NCBI RefSeq assembly: GCF_036961565.1
Contig: NZ_JBAMDD010000009.1
Span: 1 to 64,000, forward strand
Direction of reading: 5' to 3'
Length of the DNA: 64,000 bases
Source of the DNA: Chitinimonas sp036961565
GTDB taxonomy: Bacteria > Pseudomonadota > Gammaproteobacteria > Burkholderiales > Chitinimonadaceae
Below, piece by piece: positions 17,325-26,059 of the stretch. The notes under the pieces are model-generated. The model saw nothing but the letters and a program-made list of their open reading frames with translations. It had not been told where the DNA came from and made no database searches. The position numbers and the translations under genes are program-made. Each line of letters starts with the position of its first letter. Within the stretch, counting starts at the first letter, position 1.

Positions 17325-18391
17325 ACCCTTTGCGCGATGTGATCGACCGGGCGTTACGGCTGGGCAGGCCGGTACAGGATGCCGCTGCGTCGCAATGGTC
17401 TGCCGCCGGCAGCCAGTTGGTCGAACTGACCTGGCACCGCTGCGGCTTGCCGGCAGCAGATCTGCGCGATGCCGACCTGACCAATAGCCGCTGGGTGCAA
17501 TGTGATCTGCGCGGCGCCGATCTGCGCGGTGCGAGGCTCGATGGTGCCGCCTTTATTGATTGCCAGCTTGATCACACACAGTGGAGCGACACCAGCGCCA
17601 ACAATACCGCCTGGGTGAAATGCACCTTGGCTGGCAGTGATTGGCGGGGCGCCCACCTGGAAGTCAGCAACTGGTTGCAATGCGGCCTGCAGCAGGCCTG
17701 TTTTGCGGCAGTGGCGCTAGAGCGTTGTGCATTTGCCGGCAGCGCCACCGCGCAACTGGATTTGACCGATGCACGCCTGCTGCAATGCGCGTTGACCGGC
17801 TTGAACCTGGCAGATGCCGTGCTGGATGGCTTACAGGCTGACACCGTGGCCTTTATCGGCAGCACCCTGTTGAACCAGAAGCTGGCGGGCTTGGCGTTGC
17901 CGCGCTGCAATTTTGATGGTGTGGATTTTGGCGGCGCCGATTTCAGCGGCACCGACCTGACCGCGACCAACTTCCACGGTAGCCGCCTCGATCAAGCCTG
18001 TTTCAAGCAGGCACAGGCCGGCCATGCACTCTTTCTCGAAGCACAGCTGAATGCTTGCCGGTTTACCGACAGCCAGCTTCAGTCGGCACTGTTTGTCCGC
18101 GCCGTACTAAATGGCTGCGACTTCAGCGGTGCTGCATTGGCGCAGTCGGTATGGGATCACGCACGCCTGACGGATTGCGACTTGCATGGCGTGCATTTCG
18201 ACTACGGCCGGTTTGACCACGCCCGCTGCCGCCAAAGCAACTTCAGCCATTGCGGCTTTGACCGGGCCAGGTTGCACGGTGCGGTATTCGACGACTGCGA
18301 TTTTACCGGCGCCCGCACTGCGCTGGCGTATCAGACCGACCAGGCATTGCTGGCGGCCGAACAACCTGTGTTGAGCCTGGAGTCAGCATGA
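17321..18391 (+). CDS. Pentapeptide-repeat protein of the T6SS spike module
   Basis: A 356-residue protein made almost entirely of pentapeptide repeats (residues about 45-340), e.g. DLRGADLRGARLDGAAF and GADFSGTDLTATNFHGS. They are predicted to form a quadrilateral beta-helix. Many repeats contain Cys and Trp (WLQCGLQQACF), giving a less regular helix than DNA-mimic pentapeptide proteins. No signal peptide or second domain. It is tightly coupled by ATGA overlaps to the DUF2169-pentapeptide gene before it and the DUF3540 gene after it, so it is probably structural or chaperone-like for the VgrG/PAAR tip. An effector or immunity role cannot be excluded. Confidence 0.85.
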   Translation: MNPLRDVIDRALRLGRPVQDAAASQWSAAGSQLVELTWHRCGLPAADLRDADLTNSRWVQCDLRGADLRGARLDGAAFIDCQLDHTQWSDTSANNTAWVKCTLAGSDWRGAHLEVSNWLQCGLQQACFAAVALERCAFAGSATAQLDLTDARLLQCALTGLNLADAVLDGLQADTVAFIGSTLLNQKLAGLALPRCNFDGVDFGGADFSGTDLTATNFHGSRLDQACFKQAQAGHALFLEAQLNACRFTDSQLQSALFVRAVLNGCDFSGAALAQSVWDHARLTDCDLHGVHFDYGRFDHARCRQSNFSHCGFDRARLHGAVFDDCDFTGARTALAYQTDQALLAAEQPVLSLESA

Positions 18392-18942
18392 TGACGACAA
18401 AACGTCCCCTCCCCGAGCCTGTCATGCAGCAGCAGGTCAGCTACAGCGAAGCCGTGGTGGCATTATCGCTAGGTGGTGGCCGGCTTCTGCTGGATGACGG
18501 TTGCGCAGCCCGTACGGCGCTGTCCTGCCTGCTGGTGCCCCAGTCGGGAGACCGTGTGCTTTACCTGGCGGCGAGCGGGGGCGAGCGCTGGGTGCTGCAC
18601 GTCTTGTCGCGGATGGATGCCAGCGAAGCCAGCATTGAGGTGGCGGGCATTCCGCGCCTGACCATCGCTTCGCCCGAACTGACCCTATGTGGCGAGCGGC
18701 GGCTGGCGTTGATCACGGCTGACGAGGCCGATCTGACCGCTGCGGGCCGGCTCACGCTATCAGCCCGCGACCTGACCTTCAACGTGCTGGGCAGTCTGCT
18801 GCAGTCGGCACGCCATGTGGTTGGGCGCTGCGAGACCTGGCTGATGACGGCAAGCGGCCTGGGCCGCTTGCACGCCAGGCAGACGCTGGTAACGGCGGAC
18901 GAAGATATCCGTGCCGATGCCGAACGCATCAGCCTGGGCTAG
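18388..18942 (+). CDS. DUF3540 protein of the T6SS spike module
   Basis: A 184-residue protein matching DUF3540 in layout: a Val/Leu-rich opening (YSEAVVALSLGGGRLLLDDG), a region of repeated short strands (LTIASPELTLCGERRLALITADEADLTAAGRLTLSARDLTF), and a helical end followed by SGLGRLHARQTLVTADEDIRADAERISLG. The strand pattern resembles a beta-helix like the VgrG needle, to which it may add. The family is known almost only beside vgrG, DUF2169 and DUF4150 genes. Start overlaps the previous gene by ATGA; a second ATG at 18391 is possible. Function unproven. Confidence 0.75.
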   Translation: MMTTKRPLPEPVMQQQVSYSEAVVALSLGGGRLLLDDGCAARTALSCLLVPQSGDRVLYLAASGGERWVLHVLSRMDASEASIEVAGIPRLTIASPELTLCGERRLALITADEADLTAAGRLTLSARDLTFNVLGSLLQSARHVVGRCETWLMTASGLGRLHARQTLVTADEDIRADAERISLG

Positions 18943-18952
18943 GAGGCGCTGC

Positions 18953-19339
18953 ATGTTTGCCAATACCAATCTGGGGGTGATGAATCTGGGTTTCCCCGAT
19001 GTCTGCCTGACGCCACCGCTGGCGGTGCCCGTGCCTTATCCCAACATCACCTTCTCGGTGACGCATATTCCGTCGATCTTCAATTTCCTGATCGGTGGCG
19101 GCTTGGCCGAAAACCTGCTGACCCAGGGAACGGTGAGCCTAGGTGACTTTACCGGTGTCTTGCTGGGTGTGGCATCCGGCACCATGGCCGGGCCGGACCG
19201 TCCTGTGCTGGGTAGCTTCAAGGTCATGCATGGGCCGGTGTTCGCCACTCGGATGACCACACTCAATATCCAGAACAGCACCAACACCATCGGCGTGTCA
19301 TTGACACCTGCACAGGTGCGCGTGCTCCTGCTGAGCTGA
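18953..19339 (+). CDS. DUF4150/PAAR-like spike tip protein
   Basis: A 128-residue PAAR-like protein of the DUF4150 type: MFANTNLGVMNLGFPDVCLTPP, then PVPYPNITFS, a Gly-rich central stretch and a region VMHGPVFATRMTT. Such proteins cap the VgrG needle and sharpen the tip, sometimes carrying a C-terminal toxin. Here there is none, so the cargo must be another protein or the adaptor complex. AGGAGG lies 6 bases before the ATG at 18953; an in-frame ATG at 18911 has no such signal. It begins 10 bases after the DUF3540 stop. Confidence 0.82.
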   Translation: MFANTNLGVMNLGFPDVCLTPPLAVPVPYPNITFSVTHIPSIFNFLIGGGLAENLLTQGTVSLGDFTGVLLGVASGTMAGPDRPVLGSFKVMHGPVFATRMTTLNIQNSTNTIGVSLTPAQVRVLLLS

Positions 19340-19347
19340 TATCTGCC

Positions 19348-19866
19348 ATGAATATGTCACCTTATTTCCCACGCAAACAGGCAAGCAGCTTATGGCCCCA
19401 CTGCTTGCCCCTGATGGTAGCGCTGGTTCTGCAGGGCTGTGGTGCCATGAGCACCATGGCCGGTTGGGTAGGTTTGGGTGGGCCACCCAAGGCCGACCTC
19501 AGGGATTTACGCCTGGTGTCGGACATCGGTGCCAATCGCAACAGCGCGACCCGCGTGGATATCGTCCTGGTGTTCGAGCAATCAGCCATCGGTTCGCTGC
19601 CCAAGACGGCACCAGAGTGGTTTGCGCAGAAGCAGGCACTGCTCGATGGCATGCCTACGGCGCTGCAGGTCGTTGCGCTGGAGCTGCCACCAGCCCATGT
19701 GCTGGACCCCGTCCCCCTGCCTGACAGAACTGGCAAGGCATTGGCCGTCAGGGCTTATGCCGACATGCAGTCGTCCCATGGGCAGCATGTGCTGGACCTG
19801 ACTTTTACCAAGGCTGCAGAGCTACGCCTGCGTGCCAATGATTACCGCTTCACCGTGCTTAACTAG
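19348..19866 (+). CDS. tssJ: T6SS outer-membrane lipoprotein TssJ
   Basis: A 172-residue lipoprotein with a signal peptide and lipobox LVLQGC (Cys31 if translation starts at the first ATG). The mature part is a beta-sandwich-like sequence (DLRDLRLVSDIGANRNSATRVDIVLVFEQ ... LDLTFTKAAELRLRANDYRFTVLN). The family anchors the TssLM membrane complex to the outer membrane. The annotation rests on size, lipobox, position immediately before tssK and the IVLVF strand. The ribosome site is weak; a second ATG at 19354 is equally possible. Confidence 0.8.
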   Translation: MNMSPYFPRKQASSLWPHCLPLMVALVLQGCGAMSTMAGWVGLGGPPKADLRDLRLVSDIGANRNSATRVDIVLVFEQSAIGSLPKTAPEWFAQKQALLDGMPTALQVVALELPPAHVLDPVPLPDRTGKALAVRAYADMQSSHGQHVLDLTFTKAAELRLRANDYRFTVLN

Positions 19867-19875
19867 GAAAGCGCC

Positions 19876-21318
19876 ATGGATATCACCACTCTCATGCCCG
19901 AAGCAGTGCAATGGTCGGAAGGGATGCTGCTGTCGCCCCAGCATCTGCAGCAGAACGATATCTATTGGTCGCACCAGCTGCGCCACCTAGCCGGTTGCCT
20001 GCAGCCCTATTACTGGGGGCTGCTGGACTTGGCCTATGACGAAGCCGCGCTGGCCACCGGCAATCTCCGTATCACCCGCCTGCATGCCGTGATGCCCGAT
20101 GGCGTGCCGGTGCAGTATCCAGGTCACCATACCGACGACTATGGCCAGCCACTGACGCTGGATCTGAAGACCATCGAGGGTTGGAGCGAAGGACCGCTCA
20201 GGGTCTTTGTCGGCATTCCCATACGGGCAGAGGGTGCAGCCAGTGTCACCAGCCGCATCCAGCGCTTCAATGCCGTACCGGGGCGCCTGGAGGTGGACGA
20301 GAACTCCGGTGAGGATCGTATGGAGGTAGGCCGCCTGCGGCCACGGTTGCAATTGCTGCCCGGTATACGCATACCTGCCAAGTATGAATCCTTCCCTCTG
20401 CTGGAGGTGGTGCGCGATGCAGTTGGCCACTTCCATGTCGGGCCTTACCACCCGCCCCTGCTGCGTTTCTGTGCCGCCACCTTCCTGGAGGAACGGCAGA
20501 TAAGCCTGCGGCTGAATGCCTTGACAGAAACCATGCGCGGCAAGATTCGCGATCTGGTAGGTGGCCGTGAGGTGGCCGACAACGTGGGTAGGCTGGATCG
20601 GGATGGCCGGCAGCAGCTCTATGCCGCACGCCACCTGGCTTCCATGCTGCCTTTGTTGGAACTGAGGCTGCGCGCCGGCGTCAGCCACCCGCATGATATC
20701 TATATGTGCCTTGCCGCCATGGCGGGCCAGATTGCCGCGCTGGGTGCCAACCCTACGCCACCCGTGCTGGATGCCTACAGGCACGAGGATTTCCTGCCCG
20801 GCATGCTGACCTTGCTGAGCTATATCGAAACCCGCCTGGCGCTCTTGAACGCCCCGTTTGAGGCCATGCTATTCGAGCGCCTGTCGCCCACCAGCTTCAT
20901 GCGACCGCTACCCGAGGAACTACGCCCGGATGCCCTGGTGATTGAGGTGCGCGGCAGCGACGGGGTGAGCCCGGCAAGCCTGCGGCAGTGGATGCAGCAC
21001 GCCAGGGTGGCCAGCGATGACTTGATGCCTGTGCTGGAGCAACGCCGCCTGCCCGGCGCCAGCGTGCGGCAACTACCGGCCAATCAGTACAGTGGCCTGA
21101 ACGTCTCGGACGGTGCGCTGCTGTTCGAGATCAGCAACAAGGCCATCGATGTGGGTGACAAGCTGGTGCCAGTAATACGCCAGGGCCGCCCCCTACTGGT
21201 GCAGGGGCCCATGGAAGGACAATCGCCACGCGAGATCGTGCTGCACCTGACCCGGTCCATGCAGCAGTCCAAGCCCCAGGCCGCCGTAGATAGCCATGAG
21301 GTGGCGCACGATGACTGA
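19876..21318 (+). CDS. tssK: T6SS baseplate protein TssK
   Basis: A 480-residue TssK (VasE/ImpJ), the usual length. It starts with the signature VQWSEGMLLSPQHLQQNDIYWSHQL, contains LPGIRIPAKYESFPLLEV and LRFCAATFLEE in the middle, and ends in the receptor-binding-like C-terminal region. TssK trimers connect the baseplate to the membrane complex through TssL and TssM. AGGAAAG precedes the ATG. It overlaps tssL by 8 bp (ATGACTGA). Confidence 0.93.
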   Translation: MDITTLMPEAVQWSEGMLLSPQHLQQNDIYWSHQLRHLAGCLQPYYWGLLDLAYDEAALATGNLRITRLHAVMPDGVPVQYPGHHTDDYGQPLTLDLKTIEGWSEGPLRVFVGIPIRAEGAASVTSRIQRFNAVPGRLEVDENSGEDRMEVGRLRPRLQLLPGIRIPAKYESFPLLEVVRDAVGHFHVGPYHPPLLRFCAATFLEERQISLRLNALTETMRGKIRDLVGGREVADNVGRLDRDGRQQLYAARHLASMLPLLELRLRAGVSHPHDIYMCLAAMAGQIAALGANPTPPVLDAYRHEDFLPGMLTLLSYIETRLALLNAPFEAMLFERLSPTSFMRPLPEELRPDALVIEVRGSDGVSPASLRQWMQHARVASDDLMPVLEQRRLPGASVRQLPANQYSGLNVSDGALLFEISNKAIDVGDKLVPVIRQGRPLLVQGPMEGQSPREIVLHLTRSMQQSKPQAAVDSHEVAHDD

Positions 21319-22084
21319 TACCACATGGTCCGATGGCGCCCTACTGGCCCGGTTTACCGAGTTCTATGAAGATGTGGCCGTGATCAAGCAGGCCATCGCA
21401 CATGGCAGGTTGCCGCTGCTGCTAGGTGGCGACCTGCCCGCCCATGCCAGCCCGGCAGACCTCGCCAGCATGGTCAGCGGCAGATTGTCGCAGCGCTTGC
21501 TGCAGCAAGGGCGGGAAATGGCGGTGTCGTCGCCAGAAGCCGAGTTGCGCGCCTATCGCATCGTCCAGTTCGTCATGGCGGGACTGGGTGACGAGGTGTT
21601 CATTCTGGAGGTGGACTGGCCCGGCAATACCCACTGGTTGTCCAACCTGATCGAATACGCCCTGTTCCGTCGCCAGCAAGCCGGCCGGACCTATTTCGAA
21701 CTGCTGGGCAATCTGCTGCATACCCGTGGACGCGGCCGCCTCCAGCTGGAATTGGGCATCATCTTTCTGCTAACCCTGCAGTTGGGTTTCAAAGGGGAGT
21801 ATAGGGGCCAGCACGGCCAGGCAGCCTTGGCCAGCTACCGCAGCAAGCTGCTGCGCTACATCGCTGATCGGCGCCCACTCGTCTCAGCCGACAAGCCGGT
21901 GTTCTCGCAAGCCTATTCGCACACGCTCATCGTCAAGGATGATCACCGGCTGGCCCCCATGAAGCCCTGGTATCGAGCCGGTGCCATTGCGCTGCTGATC
22001 TACCTGGTGGTCTCCACAGCCATCTGGCTGCAGACGCTCGTTCCCCTGACGGCCAAGCTCGATAGCTATATGGGCGGGGGCTAG
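21311..22084 (+). CDS. tssL: T6SS inner-membrane protein TssL (DotU-like)
   Basis: A 257-residue DotU/TssL protein. The cytoplasmic part shows FTEFYEDVAVIKQAIAHGR and the typical helical core (AYRIVQFVMAGLGDEVFI ... HWLSNLIEYALF ... FFELLGNLL-like, LELGIIFLLTLQLGFKGEY). A single membrane helix near the C-terminus (AGAIALLIYLVVSTAIWLQ, about residues 217-236) ends in a short periplasmic tail. No peptidoglycan-binding OmpA domain, so it is the short form. Start ATG at 21311 overlaps the tssK stop; tssM follows 5 bases after its stop. Confidence 0.92.
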   Translation: MTDTTWSDGALLARFTEFYEDVAVIKQAIAHGRLPLLLGGDLPAHASPADLASMVSGRLSQRLLQQGREMAVSSPEAELRAYRIVQFVMAGLGDEVFILEVDWPGNTHWLSNLIEYALFRRQQAGRTYFELLGNLLHTRGRGRLQLELGIIFLLTLQLGFKGEYRGQHGQAALASYRSKLLRYIADRRPLVSADKPVFSQAYSHTLIVKDDHRLAPMKPWYRAGAIALLIYLVVSTAIWLQTLVPLTAKLDSYMGGG

Positions 22085-22088
22085 CGTT

Positions 22089-25000
22089 ATGGCAAAGAGC
22101 CTGAATCTGGGGTCTATTCCTTACCAGCCTCACGCGGAGACTTGGAGCCTGCCGGTTTTGCTGGGCCTTGGTTGCGGTGCCATCATCCTGGTGCTGCTGG
22201 TATGGCTGCTGCTGCGTAGTCGCCGCCCCGCCGTAGCCAAGCCCGCCGCTGCCGCGCCAGCTGCGGCAGCCAGTACCCCAGCCAAGCCAGCACCTGCTGC
22301 CAGCCTGTCTCCCCAGCACTGGGCAGATGTGATGCTGGGGGCGCTGCGCTATCTCAGTACCCGGCGGGAATGGCGCTACCGTAGCCCCTGGGTGCTACTG
22401 CTGGGCGAACAAGGTGCAGGCAAGTCCAGTCTGGTTGCATCTTTGCAGGATGGCCAGCGCGAGGCGGTTCTGTTGCGCGAACAGAAGCTGCCGGTGACCG
22501 ATACCCAATGGCATTTCTGCAGCGGCGGCGCCGTAGTCGACCCCAACGGGTTGCTACCTGCGGCGGAGCCTGACAGCAGCGAAGGTAAACGCTGGCTCAA
22601 GGTGCTGGATGCCATCGATAGCCGCCGTCCGGAGCGCCCGGTTGACGGTGTTGTCCTCACCCTCTCGGCGGCCACCCTGTTGCGCGCCGACACGACAACC
22701 CTGCAGGATCTGGCTGAATCATGCTACCGGCAGCTCTGGCAGTTGCAGAAGCGATTTGAGTTCGTCTTGCCGGTGTATGTGGTGTTGACCCAGTGCGACG
22801 CCATTGCCGGCTATCGGGCATTCTGGTCGGCGCAACCCGTCGCAAGGCGCAAGGAGATATGGGGCTGGTCCAACCCCTCGCTGACCGACTACGAGGACAT
22901 ACCCGGGCTGCTGAAGCAGCTGTTTACCGAGCAGATCAATAACCTGCGGCAGGTGCAGATCGAAGCGGCCGCCGGGCGCGACCAGATTGCCGACGCAGAC
23001 GACTTTTTCCTGTTTCCGCAGCGCTTCGGCAGGCTGTCCGTACCACTGGGCGCCTTACTGGAGACTGTGCTGAAACCCAGCACCTACCATGCCGGTTTTT
23101 ACTTCCGTGGCGTTTACTTCAGCGGCAGCCTGGCAGCAGATGGCGCAACACCCAGTGGCGTCAACACCCAGATTGATTTCGTGGAGAACCTGTTTACGCA
23201 AAAGATACTGGCGGAATCCGGCCTGGCACGGCCTGTCAGGCAAAGTATCTGGTCGCGCAACAACCTGATACGTCGGGTCCAGTTTGGCGGGCTTGCCATT
23301 GTGTGCGGCCTGTTTGCCGCGCTAGCCTGGAGCAGTGTGCAACTGCGGCAGCAGACTACCAGCCTGGGCAACGCGTTTGACATGGTCCACACCGTCAGCG
23401 AGCAGAGCGTACGCAAGGGCCGCTGCCTTGGGCAGTCTGAAGTCTATGGCGTACTCAAGGCCGTGGGCAGCCTCAAGGCCGACCTCGGCTTTGCCGCTAT
23501 TCCCGCCTCCTGGGTCGATACACGCATGGTGGACGATGCCAGCAAGTGGCTATCGCAGAAAGCCTTCCAAGATGTGGTGATGCCCAGTATTGCCTGCAAG
23601 CTGGAGCAACGGGCCCAGGATCTGACTGGGTTTCAGGGAAAGCGGCGGGTGGACAATCTGATCACCAGCAGCAGCGTTGCCGCAGCCAATGCCGATCTGG
23701 ACGGCTATGTCGCCAGTGTGATTGAGCTGGAACGCAATCTGGATGCCTTCCGTGAGCTGGCTTTGCCTGGCGGCGATGAGGCCAAGCTGCGGCAGGTGCA
23801 GTTGTTTGAGCAACTGAGCCATTACGCCTATGGCACGCCGCCACCCATGCAACGCAACGGCCTCAACAGCCTGTATTACGATTCGCTTGCACGCTTGCAC
23901 TACAAGACACCCTTGGCCCTGCCCAGCCAGATGAAAGAAGGCATTGCGCGCCAGATTGATCTGCAGTCCGACGGCTTGCGCAAGGAGCTGCTGGAGCGTA
24001 TAGACCTGGGCGAGCGCCTGGTGCAGATGCTCGGCACCGACAACAACACCGCCGGCCAGGCTGCCGTGATGGAGCATCTGGTGGCCTTGCAGGACTGGCT
24101 GGGCTGGATGCGGTCGAACTGGCTGGGCAATCCACGCGGTGGCAACCCCTGCGTGAATACCGGCAATCGATTGGCCGAGCGCCTCCAGCCCCTGTACCAG
24201 CGCCACGGCTATCCCATGCACCTCGCGGATGCCGATGCCCACTTCAGCCCTACCCACTGCACCGAGCCTGCCCTGGCCAAGATGAAGGCCTTGACGTTGC
24301 CACCCTACGGTGCAGTGTTCGTGCCGGCTGGGGAGGACTACACGCTAAACCCGGCACTGGCGCCCGAATTAACCGGCTTTGTGGCTTTGCGCAAGCTTAG
24401 CTTCATGCCCCATGAAGGCCGCCAGAACCTGAGCTGCCAGTTTGCCCAGGCGGGCTGGCGCCAGGAGCAGCTGGGGCAGGCCGCCAACTACCTGCGCGAG
24501 TACCAGAGCTTCGCCACCGCACAAAGCGTCAACGAAGATGGCGACCGCCCCCTGTTTGATCGCCTGGCGCGGCGACAGCTGCAATTGGTGCTCAATGCCA
24601 CGCTCAGCGATGCCCAGAAAAAGCCGTTGGACTGGCACGCAGCCGGCCAGGCAGACCAGGAATCACAGATGGCCAGCCAGAGTGCCAGTTTTGGCAAGCA
24701 GCTTGATGCCCTGAACAAGTTGCTCACCCAGTTGCAGCAGGTCAATGGTGCCGGCGGTGCCGAACCCTTCAGCCGCTGCCTGCGTGAATACGCTGGTGAC
24801 ATGCTGTTACGGGTGGATGCACTGGCCGAGAACAGCAAGCTCTACCAGCCTGAGTCCGCTGTCGGTGAAATGGCCGGAGGGACGCACCCTGTCTATCTGT
24901 TTGGCGATAGCGGCCAGGTCAAGGAATACCTGGTGCAGCAAAGGGAGCGCAGTGCCGTGCTGGCCGACTATGCGGCCCCCTTTGTCAGCCTGCTGGACCG

Positions 25001-26054
25001 TGGCGGCAGCCTGGGTACGGCCAATGGCGCCAGCCAGGGCTATTGGCGTAACACCATTACCGAGCTCAAGCGCTATCGGGATTTCAAGGAGCCCGGCAGC
25101 TCATTGGGCGCGCTGGAGACGCTGTTCAGCAAGACGTTGGCAACGCTGGACTATGAGACCTGTAGCACCAGCCTGGCGCAAGCCGGCAAGGCGGCAGAGG
25201 GGTACGATCTCTACAGCCAGCGCTACCGCATGCTCTCGGCCCAAAGCCTGTGGCGCTGCCAGGACAGACGCGAAGCCGATGCCTATATGCGCTACCGCAA
25301 GCTGGCCAATCGTTTCAATCGCGAGCTGATAGGCCGCTACCCCTTTGCCGACAGCGATGCCCGCGACGCGGACCTGAACACCGTCCGTGCGTTCTTCCGC
25401 GACTACGATGCGGAGCGTGATGGGCTGGACAAGGCCATTGCCGGCCTTAAGCACAGCCGCTGGAACGATATACGGCGCTTCCTGGATAGGCTGGATACCG
25501 TGGCTGACTTCCTGCGGCCTACACTGGGCACCACTGAAGGCAGCAAGCCGGTCAGGCTGGGTGTCGGTTTCCGCGCCCTGTCACGCCAGACCCTGGGGGC
25601 TGAGCAATTGATCAGTTGGCATCTGAGCACAGGCAGCGCCCTGGCCGAATACCCAGGGAGTACACGCGACCTGGATTGGCCGTTTGGCGAAGCCATCGTG
25701 CTGGACCTGAACTGGGCAAAGCAATCAGCTTGGCGGCCGGTGGTGGATACCACGCAATCCACCTTGAGGGTGGATGGCAGCGTGGCCAGCTTTGCTGCCG
25801 CTGGCAACTGGGGCTTGCTGCGCTTTATCGAGGCACATCAGCCGGTGGCTTTGCCCAGCACCGACCCACTGGACCCCAGCCGCTGGTTGCTGCAGTTCAA
25901 TGTGCCCCTTGCCGATAGCGCCAATCCGGCTGCCCGTAGCCATGCTCGGGTGTTCCTGGCGCTGACGCTCAATAGTATCGACCCCAAGACCCAGGCCGCG
26001 CAGCCCTTGCTGCTGCCGCGCGACTGGCCACGGGCCGCCCCCTTCTACTGGTGA
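22089..26054 (+). CDS. tssM: T6SS inner-membrane protein TssM (IcmF-like)
   Basis: A 1321-residue IcmF/TssM, slightly long for the family (about 1100-1300). A first membrane helix lies at residues 21-43, then an Ala/Pro-rich linker, a cytoplasmic NTPase-like domain with Walker A GEQGAGKSS (106-114) and a TQCD base motif, a second membrane helix near 398-420, and a large periplasmic domain that reaches TssJ. The Walker A motif is intact, so nucleotide binding is possible, though not essential in all systems. Its stop overlaps the upstream edge of tssA. The periplasmic domain is GC-rich and continuous. Confidence 0.93.
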   Translation: MAKSLNLGSIPYQPHAETWSLPVLLGLGCGAIILVLLVWLLLRSRRPAVAKPAAAAPAAAASTPAKPAPAASLSPQHWADVMLGALRYLSTRREWRYRSPWVLLLGEQGAGKSSLVASLQDGQREAVLLREQKLPVTDTQWHFCSGGAVVDPNGLLPAAEPDSSEGKRWLKVLDAIDSRRPERPVDGVVLTLSAATLLRADTTTLQDLAESCYRQLWQLQKRFEFVLPVYVVLTQCDAIAGYRAFWSAQPVARRKEIWGWSNPSLTDYEDIPGLLKQLFTEQINNLRQVQIEAAAGRDQIADADDFFLFPQRFGRLSVPLGALLETVLKPSTYHAGFYFRGVYFSGSLAADGATPSGVNTQIDFVENLFTQKILAESGLARPVRQSIWSRNNLIRRVQFGGLAIVCGLFAALAWSSVQLRQQTTSLGNAFDMVHTVSEQSVRKGRCLGQSEVYGVLKAVGSLKADLGFAAIPASWVDTRMVDDASKWLSQKAFQDVVMPSIACKLEQRAQDLTGFQGKRRVDNLITSSSVAAANADLDGYVASVIELERNLDAFRELALPGGDEAKLRQVQLFEQLSHYAYGTPPPMQRNGLNSLYYDSLARLHYKTPLALPSQMKEGIARQIDLQSDGLRKELLERIDLGERLVQMLGTDNNTAGQAAVMEHLVALQDWLGWMRSNWLGNPRGGNPCVNTGNRLAERLQPLYQRHGYPMHLADADAHFSPTHCTEPALAKMKALTLPPYGAVFVPAGEDYTLNPALAPELTGFVALRKLSFMPHEGRQNLSCQFAQAGWRQEQLGQAANYLREYQSFATAQSVNEDGDRPLFDRLARRQLQLVLNATLSDAQKKPLDWHAAGQADQESQMASQSASFGKQLDALNKLLTQLQQVNGAGGAEPFSRCLREYAGDMLLRVDALAENSKLYQPESAVGEMAGGTHPVYLFGDSGQVKEYLVQQRERSAVLADYAAPFVSLLDRGGSLGTANGASQGYWRNTITELKRYRDFKEPGSSLGALETLFSKTLATLDYETCSTSLAQAGKAAEGYDLYSQRYRMLSAQSLWRCQDRREADAYMRYRKLANRFNRELIGRYPFADSDARDADLNTVRAFFRDYDAERDGLDKAIAGLKHSRWNDIRRFLDRLDTVADFLRPTLGTTEGSKPVRLGVGFRALSRQTLGAEQLISWHLSTGSALAEYPGSTRDLDWPFGEAIVLDLNWAKQSAWRPVVDTTQSTLRVDGSVASFAAAGNWGLLRFIEAHQPVALPSTDPLDPSRWLLQFNVPLADSANPAARSHARVFLALTLNSIDPKTQAAQPLLLPRDWPRAAPFYW

Positions 26055-26059
26055 CCCCT

